A stretch of DNA of 10,738 nucleotides from JAJZMY01 sp964604635 (GCA_964604635.1 CAZRZO010000013.1:1-10738); one strand, 5' to 3'. Numbered from the stretch's first letter, positions 1-7,976 are shown. Made by a program: numbers and translations. The notes: generated from the sequence alone by a model not told the origin.

Positions 1-184
1 TCTGCACAAGTTTATCAGGATGTTCAAAATCAAATAATTCAATATGTATTTTATTGTTAAAAGTATTTGTGTATGATATATTGCTTATTAAAGTTATTGC
101 ATTACTTTTTAAAATCAAGTAATTTTTTTGTGATATATCTACTAGTGTAATCAGTTGCTCTAGTGACAATTGTATTTTTGTCAT
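1..184 (-). CDS. Partial unrecognised protein, 5' end only
   Basis: An uninterrupted minus-strand reading frame starts with ATG at 184 and runs off the left edge after about 61 codons. The product begins MTKIQLSLEQLITLVDIS and continues with alternating polar and hydrophobic residues; the visible part has no signal peptide or membrane segment. Sixty-one codons without a stop is meaningful in DNA this rich in TAA-like triplets, so I take it as a real gene whose 3' end lies outside the window. I do not recognise the family. No strong ribosome binding site precedes the ATG. A TATA-like sequence on the minus strand (265-272) lies about 80 bases upstream, which is further than expected. Confidence 0.55.
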   Translation of the reverse strand, partial: MTKIQLSLEQLITLVDISQKNYLILKSNAITLISNISYTNTFNNKIHIELFDFEHPDKLVQ

Positions 185-327
185 TTATCTAAGTTTTACT
201 TATTTAATTTTTATTATTTAAATTATTTTTTTCATAAAATTAATAATTTCTTTTGTATATTTTATTATATAAGTAATAAATACATAAAGTTTTTTGATGC
301 TGTTAATTTATTTTTATATAATACTAA

Positions 328-599
328 TTTTTTTTAATATTATTAAAATATAGTGCAATAATATATTGCATATTTTATGAAATAATTAAAAGAGATGAAG
401 TATATTTTAGAGATCAAATTTTTGGTTTGGTATGATAGTAAATTAGGTTAAAGAAATAGGATTTATAATAAATCATAGGAATAAAAAGTAGTGTATAAAG
501 AAATATATAAAGAAAATAATTCATGGATTAAGATAGAATATTCTTGATTTATATTTAAATATTTAGCAAACGGAAAAGTATTAATATATCGAAGTATAT
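328..599 (+). pseudogene. Possible remnant of a decayed protein gene
   Basis: Translation gives protein-like stretches instead of random A/T triplets. In one frame, about 328-432 is open and includes KRDEVYFRDQIFGLV (388-432). The adjoining frame continues from 431 with YDSKLG and later YKEIYKENNSWIKIEY and YLANGKVLIYRSI (494-596), interrupted by four stop codons (TAA, TAG, TAA, TGA). Joined across one frameshift, the pieces would encode about 90 residues. The mixed charged and aromatic composition resembles real protein more than the flanking spacer does. I cannot name a family, and chance is a serious alternative. The case rests partly on the clear decay seen at the other end of the window. 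Confidence 0.28.
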
Positions 600-670
600 A
601 AATATATTATAACTTATAAATTAATTTATAAATTTATAGAAATTTATGAAAAATTTTTAATATTTTTAAA

Positions 671-685
671 AAAAGATTTAAATAC
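671..685 (+). promoter_or_regulatory. Probable 23S rRNA promoter (BRE/TATA)
   Basis: A purine-rich stretch (AAAAGA, 671-676) followed by TTTAAATA (677-684) matches the archaeal BRE plus TATA-box pattern. Transcription would start about 25 bases downstream, near 705-712, giving a precursor with a leader of about 200 bases before the mature 23S. In AT-rich DNA such boxes arise by chance; the purine-run context and the position upstream of an isolated rRNA gene favour it. Confidence 0.45.
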
Positions 686-699
686 TTTATCATACTAAA

Positions 700-899
700 T
701 ATAATTTGCTAAAATTATTTACTAAATATTTTATTTCTGGTTAATTTTATGTTTTAATTCATTGTATTTATTCTTGACTGAACTTTTTTAAGTTTGTCTT
801 TACAAAACTTCTTTTTAGAAGTTTATTTTATGTTTGTTAATTTTTTGATTTCTTTGATATTATTGTGAGATTATGCATTTGCATAATTGATTTGAAAAG
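700..899 (+). other. Pre-23S leader with two small hairpins
   Basis: No gene is visible here. Two inverted repeats stand out. AAACTTC (805-811) pairs with GAAGTTT (818-824) over a six-base loop. ATTATGC (870-876) pairs with GCATAAT (881-887) over a four-base loop. Both would fold in the precursor RNA just before the long processing stem and may assist rRNA folding or processing. This is inference; AT-rich DNA often contains short hairpins. Confidence 0.35.
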
Positions 900-920
900 A
901 AGAAGATTACATGATTATTT
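900..920 (+). repeat. 5' arm of the 23S processing stem
   Basis: Bases 906-920 (ATTACATGATTATTT) are perfectly complementary to 3741-3755. Bases 900-905 (AAGAAG) pair with 3760-3765. The four bases 3756-3759 on the 3' side form a one-sided bulge. In archaea the 23S precursor is closed by such a long stem, which is cut by the tRNA splicing endonuclease at a bulge-helix-bulge site. I see a long stem with one bulge but not a textbook bulge-helix-bulge. Confidence 0.8.
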
Positions 921-921
921 A

Positions 922-3740
922 AAATTTTAAACCACCTAGGGGATGGCTAGGCTATAACTGCGATGAAGGTCGTGGCAAGCTGCGAAAAGCCTTGGGTAGC
1001 CGCAAGTCAGGCTGTGAACCAAGGATTACTGAATTATGTGTTTTTACACAGGCATACTCGGGGAATTGAAATATCTTAGTACCCGAAGGAAAAGATATAC
1101 AGCTAGTAATGTGAATGAAAACTGTACAGGGCAAACTGAATTGGATTTTGCAAAAAATTTGAGATGTGGGCAATTTTTTATCCAGAATATGAGCTGAATT
1201 TGTTGGAAATCAAAGCTATAGAGAGTGACAGCCTCGTAAGTTAAGTATTTCTGGAATTTATTGTAAAGATTAGTTCTGGTTGAGTTATCAGAATGAATAT
1301 GGTTCCATTTAAGACCAACCCTAAATATAGGTTATAGACCGATAGCGAACAAGTAGCGTGAGCGAAAGCTGAAAAGAACTTGCATTTGCAAGATTGAAAA
1401 GATCTGAAACTAGGTGGTGACACGCAGGTAAGGCATGAAAGGAATGAAGAAGACTGAAGCGGGAATTTGAGAAGATTTAGCGAAGTTTTTGGACCAGTGT
1501 TTTATCATTCTTCTTGAAGCAAGAACCAGGGAGTATATATATATGGCAAGCAGAAATGCGAAGCGAAAGCGAGAGTTGAAGAAACAAGGTATGAAAATGC
1601 CTAAGTCATTTATATATGACCCGAAGCCACTGTGATCTACGCGTGACCAAGATGAAGTTATATTAACATATGATGGAGGTCTGCAACCTGTCATGGCATG
1701 TCCTGTTGGGTGAGTTACGGGTAGCGGCGATATACCACTCGAACGTGGCGATAGCGGGTCCCTTCTGAAGTATCTTTAGGATAGCTCTGGACGAGTTTGC
1801 ATATGGGGTAGAGCACTGAATAATGATAACCTGATGAAAATTGGGCTCATTTATCAAACTCCGAATACATATGCTGCATAGACTCCAGGAGTCGACCATA
1901 CTGGGTAAGCTAGTATGGTGAGACTACAAAGATAGTGACTAAGGTTAAGGTCCCCAAATCCTAATTAAGTGTCTTGAAATCTGGAATTTCCAAAGACATC
2001 TGGGAGGTAGGCTCAGAAGCAGCCACCCTTTAAAAAACGCGTAATAGCGTACCAGTTAAGGAAGTTCTGGGTGAAGATATACGGGGCTAAATTAGGTACC
2101 GAGACCCTAGAGGCCGAAAGGCCTGGTAAGGAGGCGTATGGCATGGCTAGAAGTATGTTTGAAAATTCATATGGACCGTGCCATAGTGAAAATCCTGGTA
2201 TTAGTAATATCATATATGGGTGAGAATCCCATACGCCGGAAGCACAAGGTTTTCTTCGCAACGCTCGTCAGCGGAGATTTAGACGATCCTAAGCTAGATG
2301 CTAATCACAAATCTAGCAAAAGGGAAGCTAGTTAATATTCTAGCTCTTAATATGTAGGCAATAATGGCAACAAAAGATAGATTTCCGACATTTGGGGATA
2401 GGTTTGAAATAAAGTACAAATGGCTATGGAGTTTTGCTATAAAGAGAAATAGCTAAATGAACTAATATAACCGAATTCCTGAATCAGTGAAAAAGGAATC
2501 TATAACGATCATATTAATCCGTACCTAGATCTAGTACAAGTGCTGCTAGCTCAAAAGGCTAAGGCGTGACAGAATAACCAATGTTAAGGAACTCGGCAAA
2601 ATAGTGACGTAAGTTTTCGATAAGTCATGTCTGCAAATAGTATTTGCAGATATCATTAACTAGGGAACGGCGACTGTTTATCTAAAACACAGCTCACTGC
2701 AAATGTGTAAACATTAGTATAGTGGGTGACGCCTGCTCACCACTAGTACGTGAAACTCCTTTTCAAGGGAACTAAGCGCTAGTAAAGAGCGGGAGTAACT
2801 CTGACTCTCTTGAGGTAGCGTAATACCTCGTCACTTAATAGGTGACTTGCATGAATGGCGTAACGACTGTTCCACTGTCTCAACATTGGATCTGATGAAC
2901 TTACTACGTGGTGAATATGCCACGATCTCTCAGTGGGAGATGAAGTCTCCATGAAACTTAACTATATCCTGTTGCTGCTATAAACTTTATTATACATAGT
3001 GTAAGTGGGAGCGTCGATGTTTAGGCTGCGGCCTAAACGGAGCAACAATGTAACACCACTTTTAATATATTTTCTAGCTTACTTGTAAAAGGACACCAGC
3101 AGGTGGATAGTTATACTGGACGGTTACTTTTGATAAGAAAACAAAAGTGACCTATGCTTTGCTTAAATGGTTTGGGAAACCATCTATAAATTTAAAGACA
3201 AATGCAAGGCCGACTGTATCTCGAATAGCGTGGGATGCAGACTGGAAACAGGGGCTTAACGAACGTTGGTAGCTCTTTAAATGGGGCTCCAAGCTGTCAG
3301 ACAAGTTACTCTGGAGGTAACCGATTCGTCGCGGGTGAGAGTTCACATCGACCTCGCGGTTTGATACATCGATATGGGCCTATGTTATCCTGGTGGTGCA
3401 CAAGCTGCCAAGGGTTGGACTGCTCGTCCATTAAAAACATACACGAGCTGAGTTCAGTACGTCGCGAGACAGTACGGTAATATCTACTGAGAGTGTTAAT
3501 GCCAGAAGGTAAGATCCTCTTAATACGAGAGGAACGGAGGATCGGCGCCACTAGTGTACCAGTTGTGAATGCACTGCTGGGTAGCCACGCGCCAATATGA
3601 TAAGTCCTGAAAGCATCTAAGGACGAAGCAAGACCTGAAACGAGGCATTAGGGCGGTTGTAATAGACGACTTTGATAGAATTGGTGTGTAAATAGAAAGC
3701 TTTCGCGATCTATGAGCATTCAATCACTAAAGCCTAACAC
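922..3740 (+). rRNA. 23S ribosomal RNA, complete, archaeal type
   Basis: This is the large-subunit rRNA, about 2.8 kb, complete and without an obvious intron. Landmarks run in the right order: the 5' region (GGATGGCTAGGC, then GTCGTGGCAAGCTGCGA, near 940-985); the GTPase-associated centre with GGCTCAGAAGCAGCC (about 2010) and GCGTAATAGCG (about 2039); the peptidyl-transferase centre (3311-3480), keeping the equivalents of A2451, C2452, A2503, U2506, U2585 and A2602; the A-loop hairpin GGAC/GTCC around TGCTC; and the sarcin-ricin loop (3515-3545). Ends are set approximately by the flanking processing stem. The gene stands alone, with no 16S upstream and no 5S downstream. Stems are preserved through compensatory changes, so it looks functional, but several nearly universal bases differ, as described in the findings. 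Confidence 0.97.
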
Positions 3741-3765
3741 AAATAATCATGTAATTATTCTTCTT
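3741..3765 (+). repeat. 3' arm of the 23S processing stem
   Basis: This is complementary to 900-920 in two blocks of 15 and 6 base pairs, with a four-base bulge (3756-3759) on this side only. Its position immediately after the conserved 3' end of the 23S gene supports a role in excising the mature rRNA. Confidence 0.8.
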
Positions 3766-3803
3766 ATTTTTTTTATTCTTCTTCTATTTTTAATACTTTT
3801 TTA
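3761..3803 (+). terminator. T-rich terminator after 23S rRNA
   Basis: Repeated T-runs (including an eight-T run near 3767-3774 and further runs of five or six to about 3801) follow the processing stem. Archaeal RNA polymerase terminates on oligo-T tracts without needing a hairpin, so this is the likely end of the 23S transcript. Confidence 0.5.
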
Positions 3804-3826
3804 TTATGTTTGAAGCATAAGCAACT

Positions 3827-3840
3827 GAAAAGTATAAATA
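3827..3840 (+). promoter_or_regulatory. Promoter (BRE/TATA) of the first HExxH gene
   Basis: GAAAAG followed by TATAAATA (3833-3840) is a good match to an archaeal BRE plus TATA box. The predicted start near 3862-3866 would leave a leader of about 30 bases before the ATG at 3894. A weak ribosome binding site, GAAGTGG, lies at 3883-3889. Confidence 0.6.
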
Positions 3841-3893
3841 TCATAAAAAATATAGTACATATATTTTATTATTATTATTTTTGAAGTGGAAAA

Positions 3894-4775
3894 ATGACAT
3901 TTAAAGATATTAAAAAATACATTACTCAAAATAAAAAACCAATTTATGAAAAAGCAAGTGAAATTGTTTCAGATCTAACTGGTCAAGAATTAAATAAAAA
4001 TATTAATTATATTTTAACAAATGAATTACCTAAAAATATAAATGCACGATATATACCAAAAACTAATACAATTATTTTTAATAAACTTCTTTTTATCAAT
4101 GATTCTAATATTAATTTTAGATTGCTTTCAACACTTACTCATGAAAATACACATGCTATTCAATTTCAAAATAAATTATTATATAATTTTTTATTAAATA
4201 AAAATTTAAATATTGGACTTATTGAATCATTAGCATATTTTAATTCATCATTTGTTGAAACATTTAGATTTAATAATAATTTAAACAAAAAATATATTGC
4301 TTCTGAATACAGAGCAGGAATTTTATTACAATTTAATGCACAACTATTATTTAATTCAAAAAATTTTAAATTAGAATTACCAAAAGTAGTACTTAATTCT
4401 ATTGATTCTTGTAAAATAAAAAAACAAATTTATCTTAATTCAAATAATAATTCAAATATTAAAAAAATAATAGGTTTGTCAATTCCTTTTATTGCTTTTA
4501 TTGCAAATGATTTTAATATATTAAAAACAGAACAATTTTTATTAAGAAATTTTGATCATGTATTACAAGATCTAATAAAAATAAAATATTCAGAAAAAGA
4601 AAATAAAAAAATACATTCTGTTATGTACAAAATTAATTATATTAATAATGAAATGTTAAATAAAAACGACCCAGAAAAATTAAATAATAATATATTAAAT
4701 TTATTGCATAGTGAAGAAACAAGAACAACATTGATTGAAAAATATTCTAAAATAATTAAAGAACATATAAACTAA
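3894..4775 (+). CDS. HExxH zincin-like protein, paralogue 1
   Basis: The 293-residue product carries HENTH at residues 83-87, the HExxH zinc-binding and catalytic signature of zincin metallopeptidases. ESLAYF follows at 111-116, where Glu111 is the natural third zinc ligand of a gluzincin (24 residues after the second His). A moderately hydrophobic stretch (193-207) precedes NILKTEQFLLRNF (208-220), a motif shared with the next plus-strand gene; the last 60 residues are charged and helical. There is no signal peptide, so a cytoplasmic or membrane-peripheral place is likely. The N-terminal 80 residues are Asn/Lys-rich, as AT pressure predicts. It has its own promoter and a weak ribosome binding site just before the ATG. 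The zincin assignment rests on the motif and spacing; substrate and family are unknown. Confidence 0.88.
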   Translation: MTFKDIKKYITQNKKPIYEKASEIVSDLTGQELNKNINYILTNELPKNINARYIPKTNTIIFNKLLFINDSNINFRLLSTLTHENTHAIQFQNKLLYNFLLNKNLNIGLIESLAYFNSSFVETFRFNNNLNKKYIASEYRAGILLQFNAQLLFNSKNFKLELPKVVLNSIDSCKIKKQIYLNSNNNSNIKKIIGLSIPFIAFIANDFNILKTEQFLLRNFDHVLQDLIKIKYSEKENKKIHSVMYKINYINNEMLNKNDPEKLNNNILNLLHSEETRTTLIEKYSKIIKEHIN

Positions 4776-5330
4776 ATTTTAAATAATTTTCATTATTAAT
4801 CTTTATTAAATTATGATTTATAGTTTTTTAGTGTTTACATTTCTTTTTATTAAGTCTCTTTTTTAAATCAATATATGATTTTTATATTCATAAATATAAT
4901 CTAAATTTATTTCTTTATAAATTAATCATAAGCTTGAGTACTCTTTTATTAGTCCTATATTTAAACAAATAATTTTTTTATTCTATTAATGTACTATATA
5001 ATTTATTTGCTAATATAAACCAATAAAATATTAATATTTTATATATTCTCAAAAATTTTATTACTATTATTCTTAATATTATTAATATGTATTGAAATCT
5101 TGAAACAGTATCTTTATAATATATTCTCAAAATACTTTTAATATTAATATATACTAGTTTTCCAACAGAACTATATGAGAAATAAATATACTTTTAATAA
5201 TAATTATAAATTATTTAATATTAAAAAATACTAATTCTAAATTTTTAATTTGAAATAGTATAATTAAATTCATCAATAGAAAGATATATATATCATAATC
5301 TTTATAAAAAGTAGATAAAGGTGTTATATT
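4776..5330. other. 555-bp gene-free AT-rich spacer
   Basis: I see no convincing coding frame, RNA gene or repeat here on either strand. T-runs soon after 4775 (for example TTTTTT near 4825 and again near 4858) could terminate the upstream transcript. The last 50 bases contain the promoter of the next gene. The long spacer between two related genes could be the remains of a further copy, but I could not find recognisable fragments of either protein in it. Confidence 0.6.
5280..5323 (+). promoter_or_regulatory. TATA box and ribosome binding site of paralogue 2
   Basis: AAAG followed by ATATATATAT (about 5284-5293) is a plausible BRE/TATA pair, placing the start near 5315. AAGGTG at 5318-5323, seven bases before the ATG at 5331, matches the archaeal anti-Shine-Dalgarno sequence and fixes the start codon. 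If both are right, the leader is very short. Confidence 0.55.
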
Positions 5331-6095
5331 ATGGATATGGAAATAAAAAAACAAAGTAATGTACAAATCCAAGAATTATCTAATACTTTTGACAAAATGT
5401 ATTCTCAAACAGTAAAATTTTTTAAAGAACAATATAATATATCATCAAGTGAAAATAATAAACCAAAATATCAATATTTTAATAATAATAGTGATATTTT
5501 TGGATCTTATAATCTTAATCAGAATCTAATAAAAATAAAAAAAACAAATAATGAAACACAAGAATTTGGATTAAGTGCTCATGAATATGCTCATTATCTT
5601 AGAAAATCAAAAAATAAGGATAATAATTTTTCTTTTGTTCCATTAAATATAAATGATAAAATTATAAAACAAGCATTTGAAGAATCGTTTTCTTATTTTA
5701 GTCAATATCATATGGCTAATTTAAATCTCCCATATAATAAAGTAAATAGTGCAATATTCTCTGATTTAGTTGAATTATTAGATTCAAAACAAAATCCAAA
5801 TGATTTATTAAATCAAATGAAAAAATTCCATAAAAATAATACTAAAAGTTCTAATTTTAATATTTCATCAATGAAATTTGTTACTTATAATGATATTTAC
5901 GAAACAATTGCAACAATTGGGGTTTCAATTACATTATTATCTTTTACTGTAAATAATCTTAATATTTTAAAAACAGCAAAATTCTTATTTAGACCTTGGA
6001 ATGAAATTTCAAATGATTTGATTAAATTTGCAAAATCTAATAAAAATAAGTCAACACATAAAATTTTTGAATTGATTAATTTTCAGAGAAAATAA
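5331..6095 (+). CDS. HExxH zincin-like protein, paralogue 2
   Basis: This 254-residue protein is a diverged relative of the one encoded at 3894-4775. HEYAH at 84-88 (within SAHEYAHYL) is the HExxH zinc motif. ESFSYF at 118-123 matches ESLAYF of the partner and offers Glu118 as third ligand, 30 residues after the second His instead of 24. Near the C terminus a hydrophobic stretch (191-207) is followed by NILKTAKFLFRPW (211-223), aligned with the partner's motif. The partner's extra C-terminal tail of about 40 residues is missing. No signal peptide is seen. The ATG is fixed by AAGGTG seven bases upstream. The gene converges on the DUF373 gene with only 11 bp between their stop codons. A metallopeptidase is the likely fold; activity, substrate and family are unknown. 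Confidence 0.9.
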   Translation: MDMEIKKQSNVQIQELSNTFDKMYSQTVKFFKEQYNISSSENNKPKYQYFNNNSDIFGSYNLNQNLIKIKKTNNETQEFGLSAHEYAHYLRKSKNKDNNFSFVPLNINDKIIKQAFEESFSYFSQYHMANLNLPYNKVNSAIFSDLVELLDSKQNPNDLLNQMKKFHKNNTKSSNFNISSMKFVTYNDIYETIATIGVSITLLSFTVNNLNILKTAKFLFRPWNEISNDLIKFAKSNKNKSTHKIFELINFQRK

Positions 6096-6106
6096 ATTTT
6101 TTTATA
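6096..6106. terminator. Shared gap between convergent genes
   Basis: Only 11 bases separate the two convergent stop codons. A run of seven T (6097-6103) just after the TAA of the plus-strand gene can act as an archaeal oligo-T terminator. The minus-strand gene would have to terminate inside the end of its neighbour. Confidence 0.4.
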
Positions 6107-7327
6107 TTATTTAACCATTACTTTGTCAGTAATACTTATTATTCTATCAATATCAAATTTTATTATTGTATTATAATTTGTTTTTATTAACATAATTCCT
6201 TTTTTAGAATTAAATGATGTTATCTTTCCAATGTACCCGCCTAAATCATTTAATACATATTTTCCTTTTATTTCTGATTTTTTTATTGCTCTTTGTTTTA
6301 ATGATGAACTCAATTTACTAATTCCATATCCAATAAGCATTGCTACTGTATCAAAAATAATGTATTGATAAAAGAAAATTTGTCCTATTAACCAAGATAC
6401 TGTTAAATACAGAATAGCAATCGTTATTATAATATAACCTATATAGATTCCATTATTTATTGCTTTATAACGCAGATGTTTATTTTCCAAATCAATAATT
6501 CTACCAATTAAAAATAATATTATTGCAATTGGAAATAATAGTAAAAATCCTTCAATTGCATAAGAACTTATAGTAATTATATTATTACTAATTTTATTTA
6601 GATTCAAGTAATTTTGATATGCTATTATAATGCTTATTATTGTAAAAAATATTGAACTCATATAAAATATAAAGCTAAATCTATCAATACTAAATCCAAG
6701 TCCTCTAAATGAAGTTACAAAACCTTCTTCTAATCCAAAACCTTTAATTAATAAATAAAATCCAATTAATGCAACAGGTAATTGCCATCCAAATTTAAAA
6801 TGATAACTTAATGCAAATAAAAGCAATAACAATGCTGGGATTCCAAATATAATTCTTGCATAATGTGGTTCTTTTAATTTTTCTAATATTGTAAAATAAG
6901 TATTTTCAAATTCTTCTGCTGTTTTGATTCTAACAAGATCAACACTATTTATTTTTATTCTTGTTTTTAATAAAGGTATTGCTCTATTATCACTTGCACC
7001 ATCACTAACAAGTATACATGAATCTATTTTATGCCTATCTAAGATTTCATCTATTTGTCTTGATATTTCAACATCTGCACTATATCCTTCTTTTTCAGCA
7101 CCAGTTATTGTAGCAATAACTATTTCACGATCTTTTGATTTCATTGTGTCATATTTTTTTACTGCTTCAAACATTACATTACTATCTGGATCTAGTGGGT
7201 CTGCTAATGCTAATTTAGATGCTGCACTTAAATTTTCAGTTCTTCCAATAACAGGACCAGTTATTCCTGTTTTTCTATAAAGATCATTATCAATATCAAT
7301 ACTTAATATTAAAATTCTTTCACTCAT
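6107..7327 (-). CDS. DUF373 family archaeal membrane protein
   Basis: The 406-residue product matches DUF373 (COG2237), a conserved archaeal family of unknown function. The cytoplasmic N-terminal domain (1-155) has the expected order: the start ILILSIDIDNDL, GPVIGRTENLSAA (24-36), the acidic signature LADPLDPDSN (41-50), ITGAEKEGYSAD (74-85) and ILVSDGASDN (105-114), the last two resembling a nucleotide- or phosphate-binding fold. About six membrane segments follow (158-176, 181-198, 217-237, 254-278, 292-316, 322-338). A soluble C-terminal piece (345-406) has beta-strand character (LGGYIGKITSF). Length and layout are normal for the family. The gene is transcribed divergently from the YbjQ-like gene. 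Family assignment is strong; the function is unknown in all members that I know of. Confidence 0.95.
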   Translation of the reverse strand: MSERILILSIDIDNDLYRKTGITGPVIGRTENLSAASKLALADPLDPDSNVMFEAVKKYDTMKSKDREIVIATITGAEKEGYSADVEISRQIDEILDRHKIDSCILVSDGASDNRAIPLLKTRIKINSVDLVRIKTAEEFENTYFTILEKLKEPHYARIIFGIPALLLLLFALSYHFKFGWQLPVALIGFYLLIKGFGLEEGFVTSFRGLGFSIDRFSFIFYMSSIFFTIISIIIAYQNYLNLNKISNNIITISSYAIEGFLLLFPIAIILFLIGRIIDLENKHLRYKAINNGIYIGYIIITIAILYLTVSWLIGQIFFYQYIIFDTVAMLIGYGISKLSSSLKQRAIKKSEIKGKYVLNDLGGYIGKITSFNSKKGIMLIKTNYNTIIKFDIDRIISITDKVMVK

Positions 7328-7498
7328 AAAAATCTTGGTTTGTATTAAATTTAATTTATTAATAAAATTATAATTATATTAATTTAAATATTTTGTATTA
7401 AATTTAATTTATAATTAAAATTTTTATTATTTATTATAACATGTTTTTATATTTTTATTACTTAGTTGTTATTAAAAAATGAAAAAATAGTGTATTAT
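7328..7498. promoter_or_regulatory. Divergent promoter region with a 20-bp direct repeat
   Basis: This spacer separates the divergent DUF373 and YbjQ-like genes. The sequence TTTGTATTAAATTTAATTTA occurs exactly twice, at 7339-7358 and 7392-7411, 53 bp apart (about five helical turns). On the minus strand its AAATTTAATAC core can serve as a TATA-like box for DUF373. TTTATATTT (about 7446-7454) is a TATA candidate for the plus-strand gene. The repeats could be paired operator sites or a small duplication. Confidence 0.4.
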
Positions 7499-7924
7499 AT
7501 GGTATTTACAAGTGATATATCTACAAGTGATTTTTGGTTATTAAAAGATACAGGCTATATGCCAATAGGTCTTGTTTTAGGAAATTCAGTATATAGTATG
7601 GGTGTTTTTGGTTCATTATTAACTTCATTGAAAGGAATGAGTAAATCAGAATTAACACCAATAACTGAATTAATGCATAATGCAAAAGCATTAGCAATAA
7701 CTAGATTAGCTGATGAAGCAACAAAATTAAATGCAGATGGTGTAATTGGAGTTAAATTAAAAGTAGAATATATGCATAAGAATGAATGGATGGAAATAAC
7801 TGCAATAGGAACAGCAATAAAAAAAGTAGATAAAGGTACTGTAGCAAATAAATCTAATGCATCAAATCCAATAATAGCAGCAACAATACCAATAAAAAGT
7901 GAAGAAGTAATATCAAATTTATAA
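7499..7924 (+). CDS. YbjQ-like (UPF0145, heavy-metal-binding domain) protein
   Basis: The 141-residue protein belongs to the YbjQ/UPF0145 family (COG0393), which forms oligomers and is often labelled heavy-metal-binding, without a settled function. Evidence: the start MVFTSDIS; the segment GYMPIGLVLGNSVYSMG (19-35); the helix ALAITRLADEATKLNADGVIGV (64-85), with the family's usual NADGVIGV ending; and the strand EITAIGTAIKK (99-109). A low-complexity tail (112-141) extends past the domain. A longer frame opens with TTG at 7466, but family proteins begin at the residue encoded by the ATG at 7499, so I choose that; GTG at 7490 is also possible. No ribosome binding site is clear. It is the first gene of a four-gene plus-strand run. 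Confidence 0.88.
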   Translation: MVFTSDISTSDFWLLKDTGYMPIGLVLGNSVYSMGVFGSLLTSLKGMSKSELTPITELMHNAKALAITRLADEATKLNADGVIGVKLKVEYMHKNEWMEITAIGTAIKKVDKGTVANKSNASNPIIAATIPIKSEEVISNL

Positions 7925-7976
7925 TAAATTAATATTAAAAAATCTTTTAAATTAAAAATAACAATGAGAAGATAAT

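Noticed and set aside
952..3723. Short open frames on both strands inside this interval
   Set aside because: They lie wholly within the 23S rRNA gene; the conserved rRNA landmarks explain the sequence and none of the translations resembles a protein family.
922..3740. 23S rRNA as a pseudogene
   Set aside because: Helices such as the A-loop stem, sarcin-ricin stem and helix 89 remain paired through compensatory changes, which decay would not produce.
922..3740. Intron or homing endonuclease gene within 23S
   Set aside because: Conserved blocks follow one another without a large insertion and the total length is normal to slightly short.
6924..7280. 118-codon plus-strand frame
   Set aside because: It is antisense to the conserved N-terminal domain of the DUF373 gene, whose family motifs prove the minus-strand reading.
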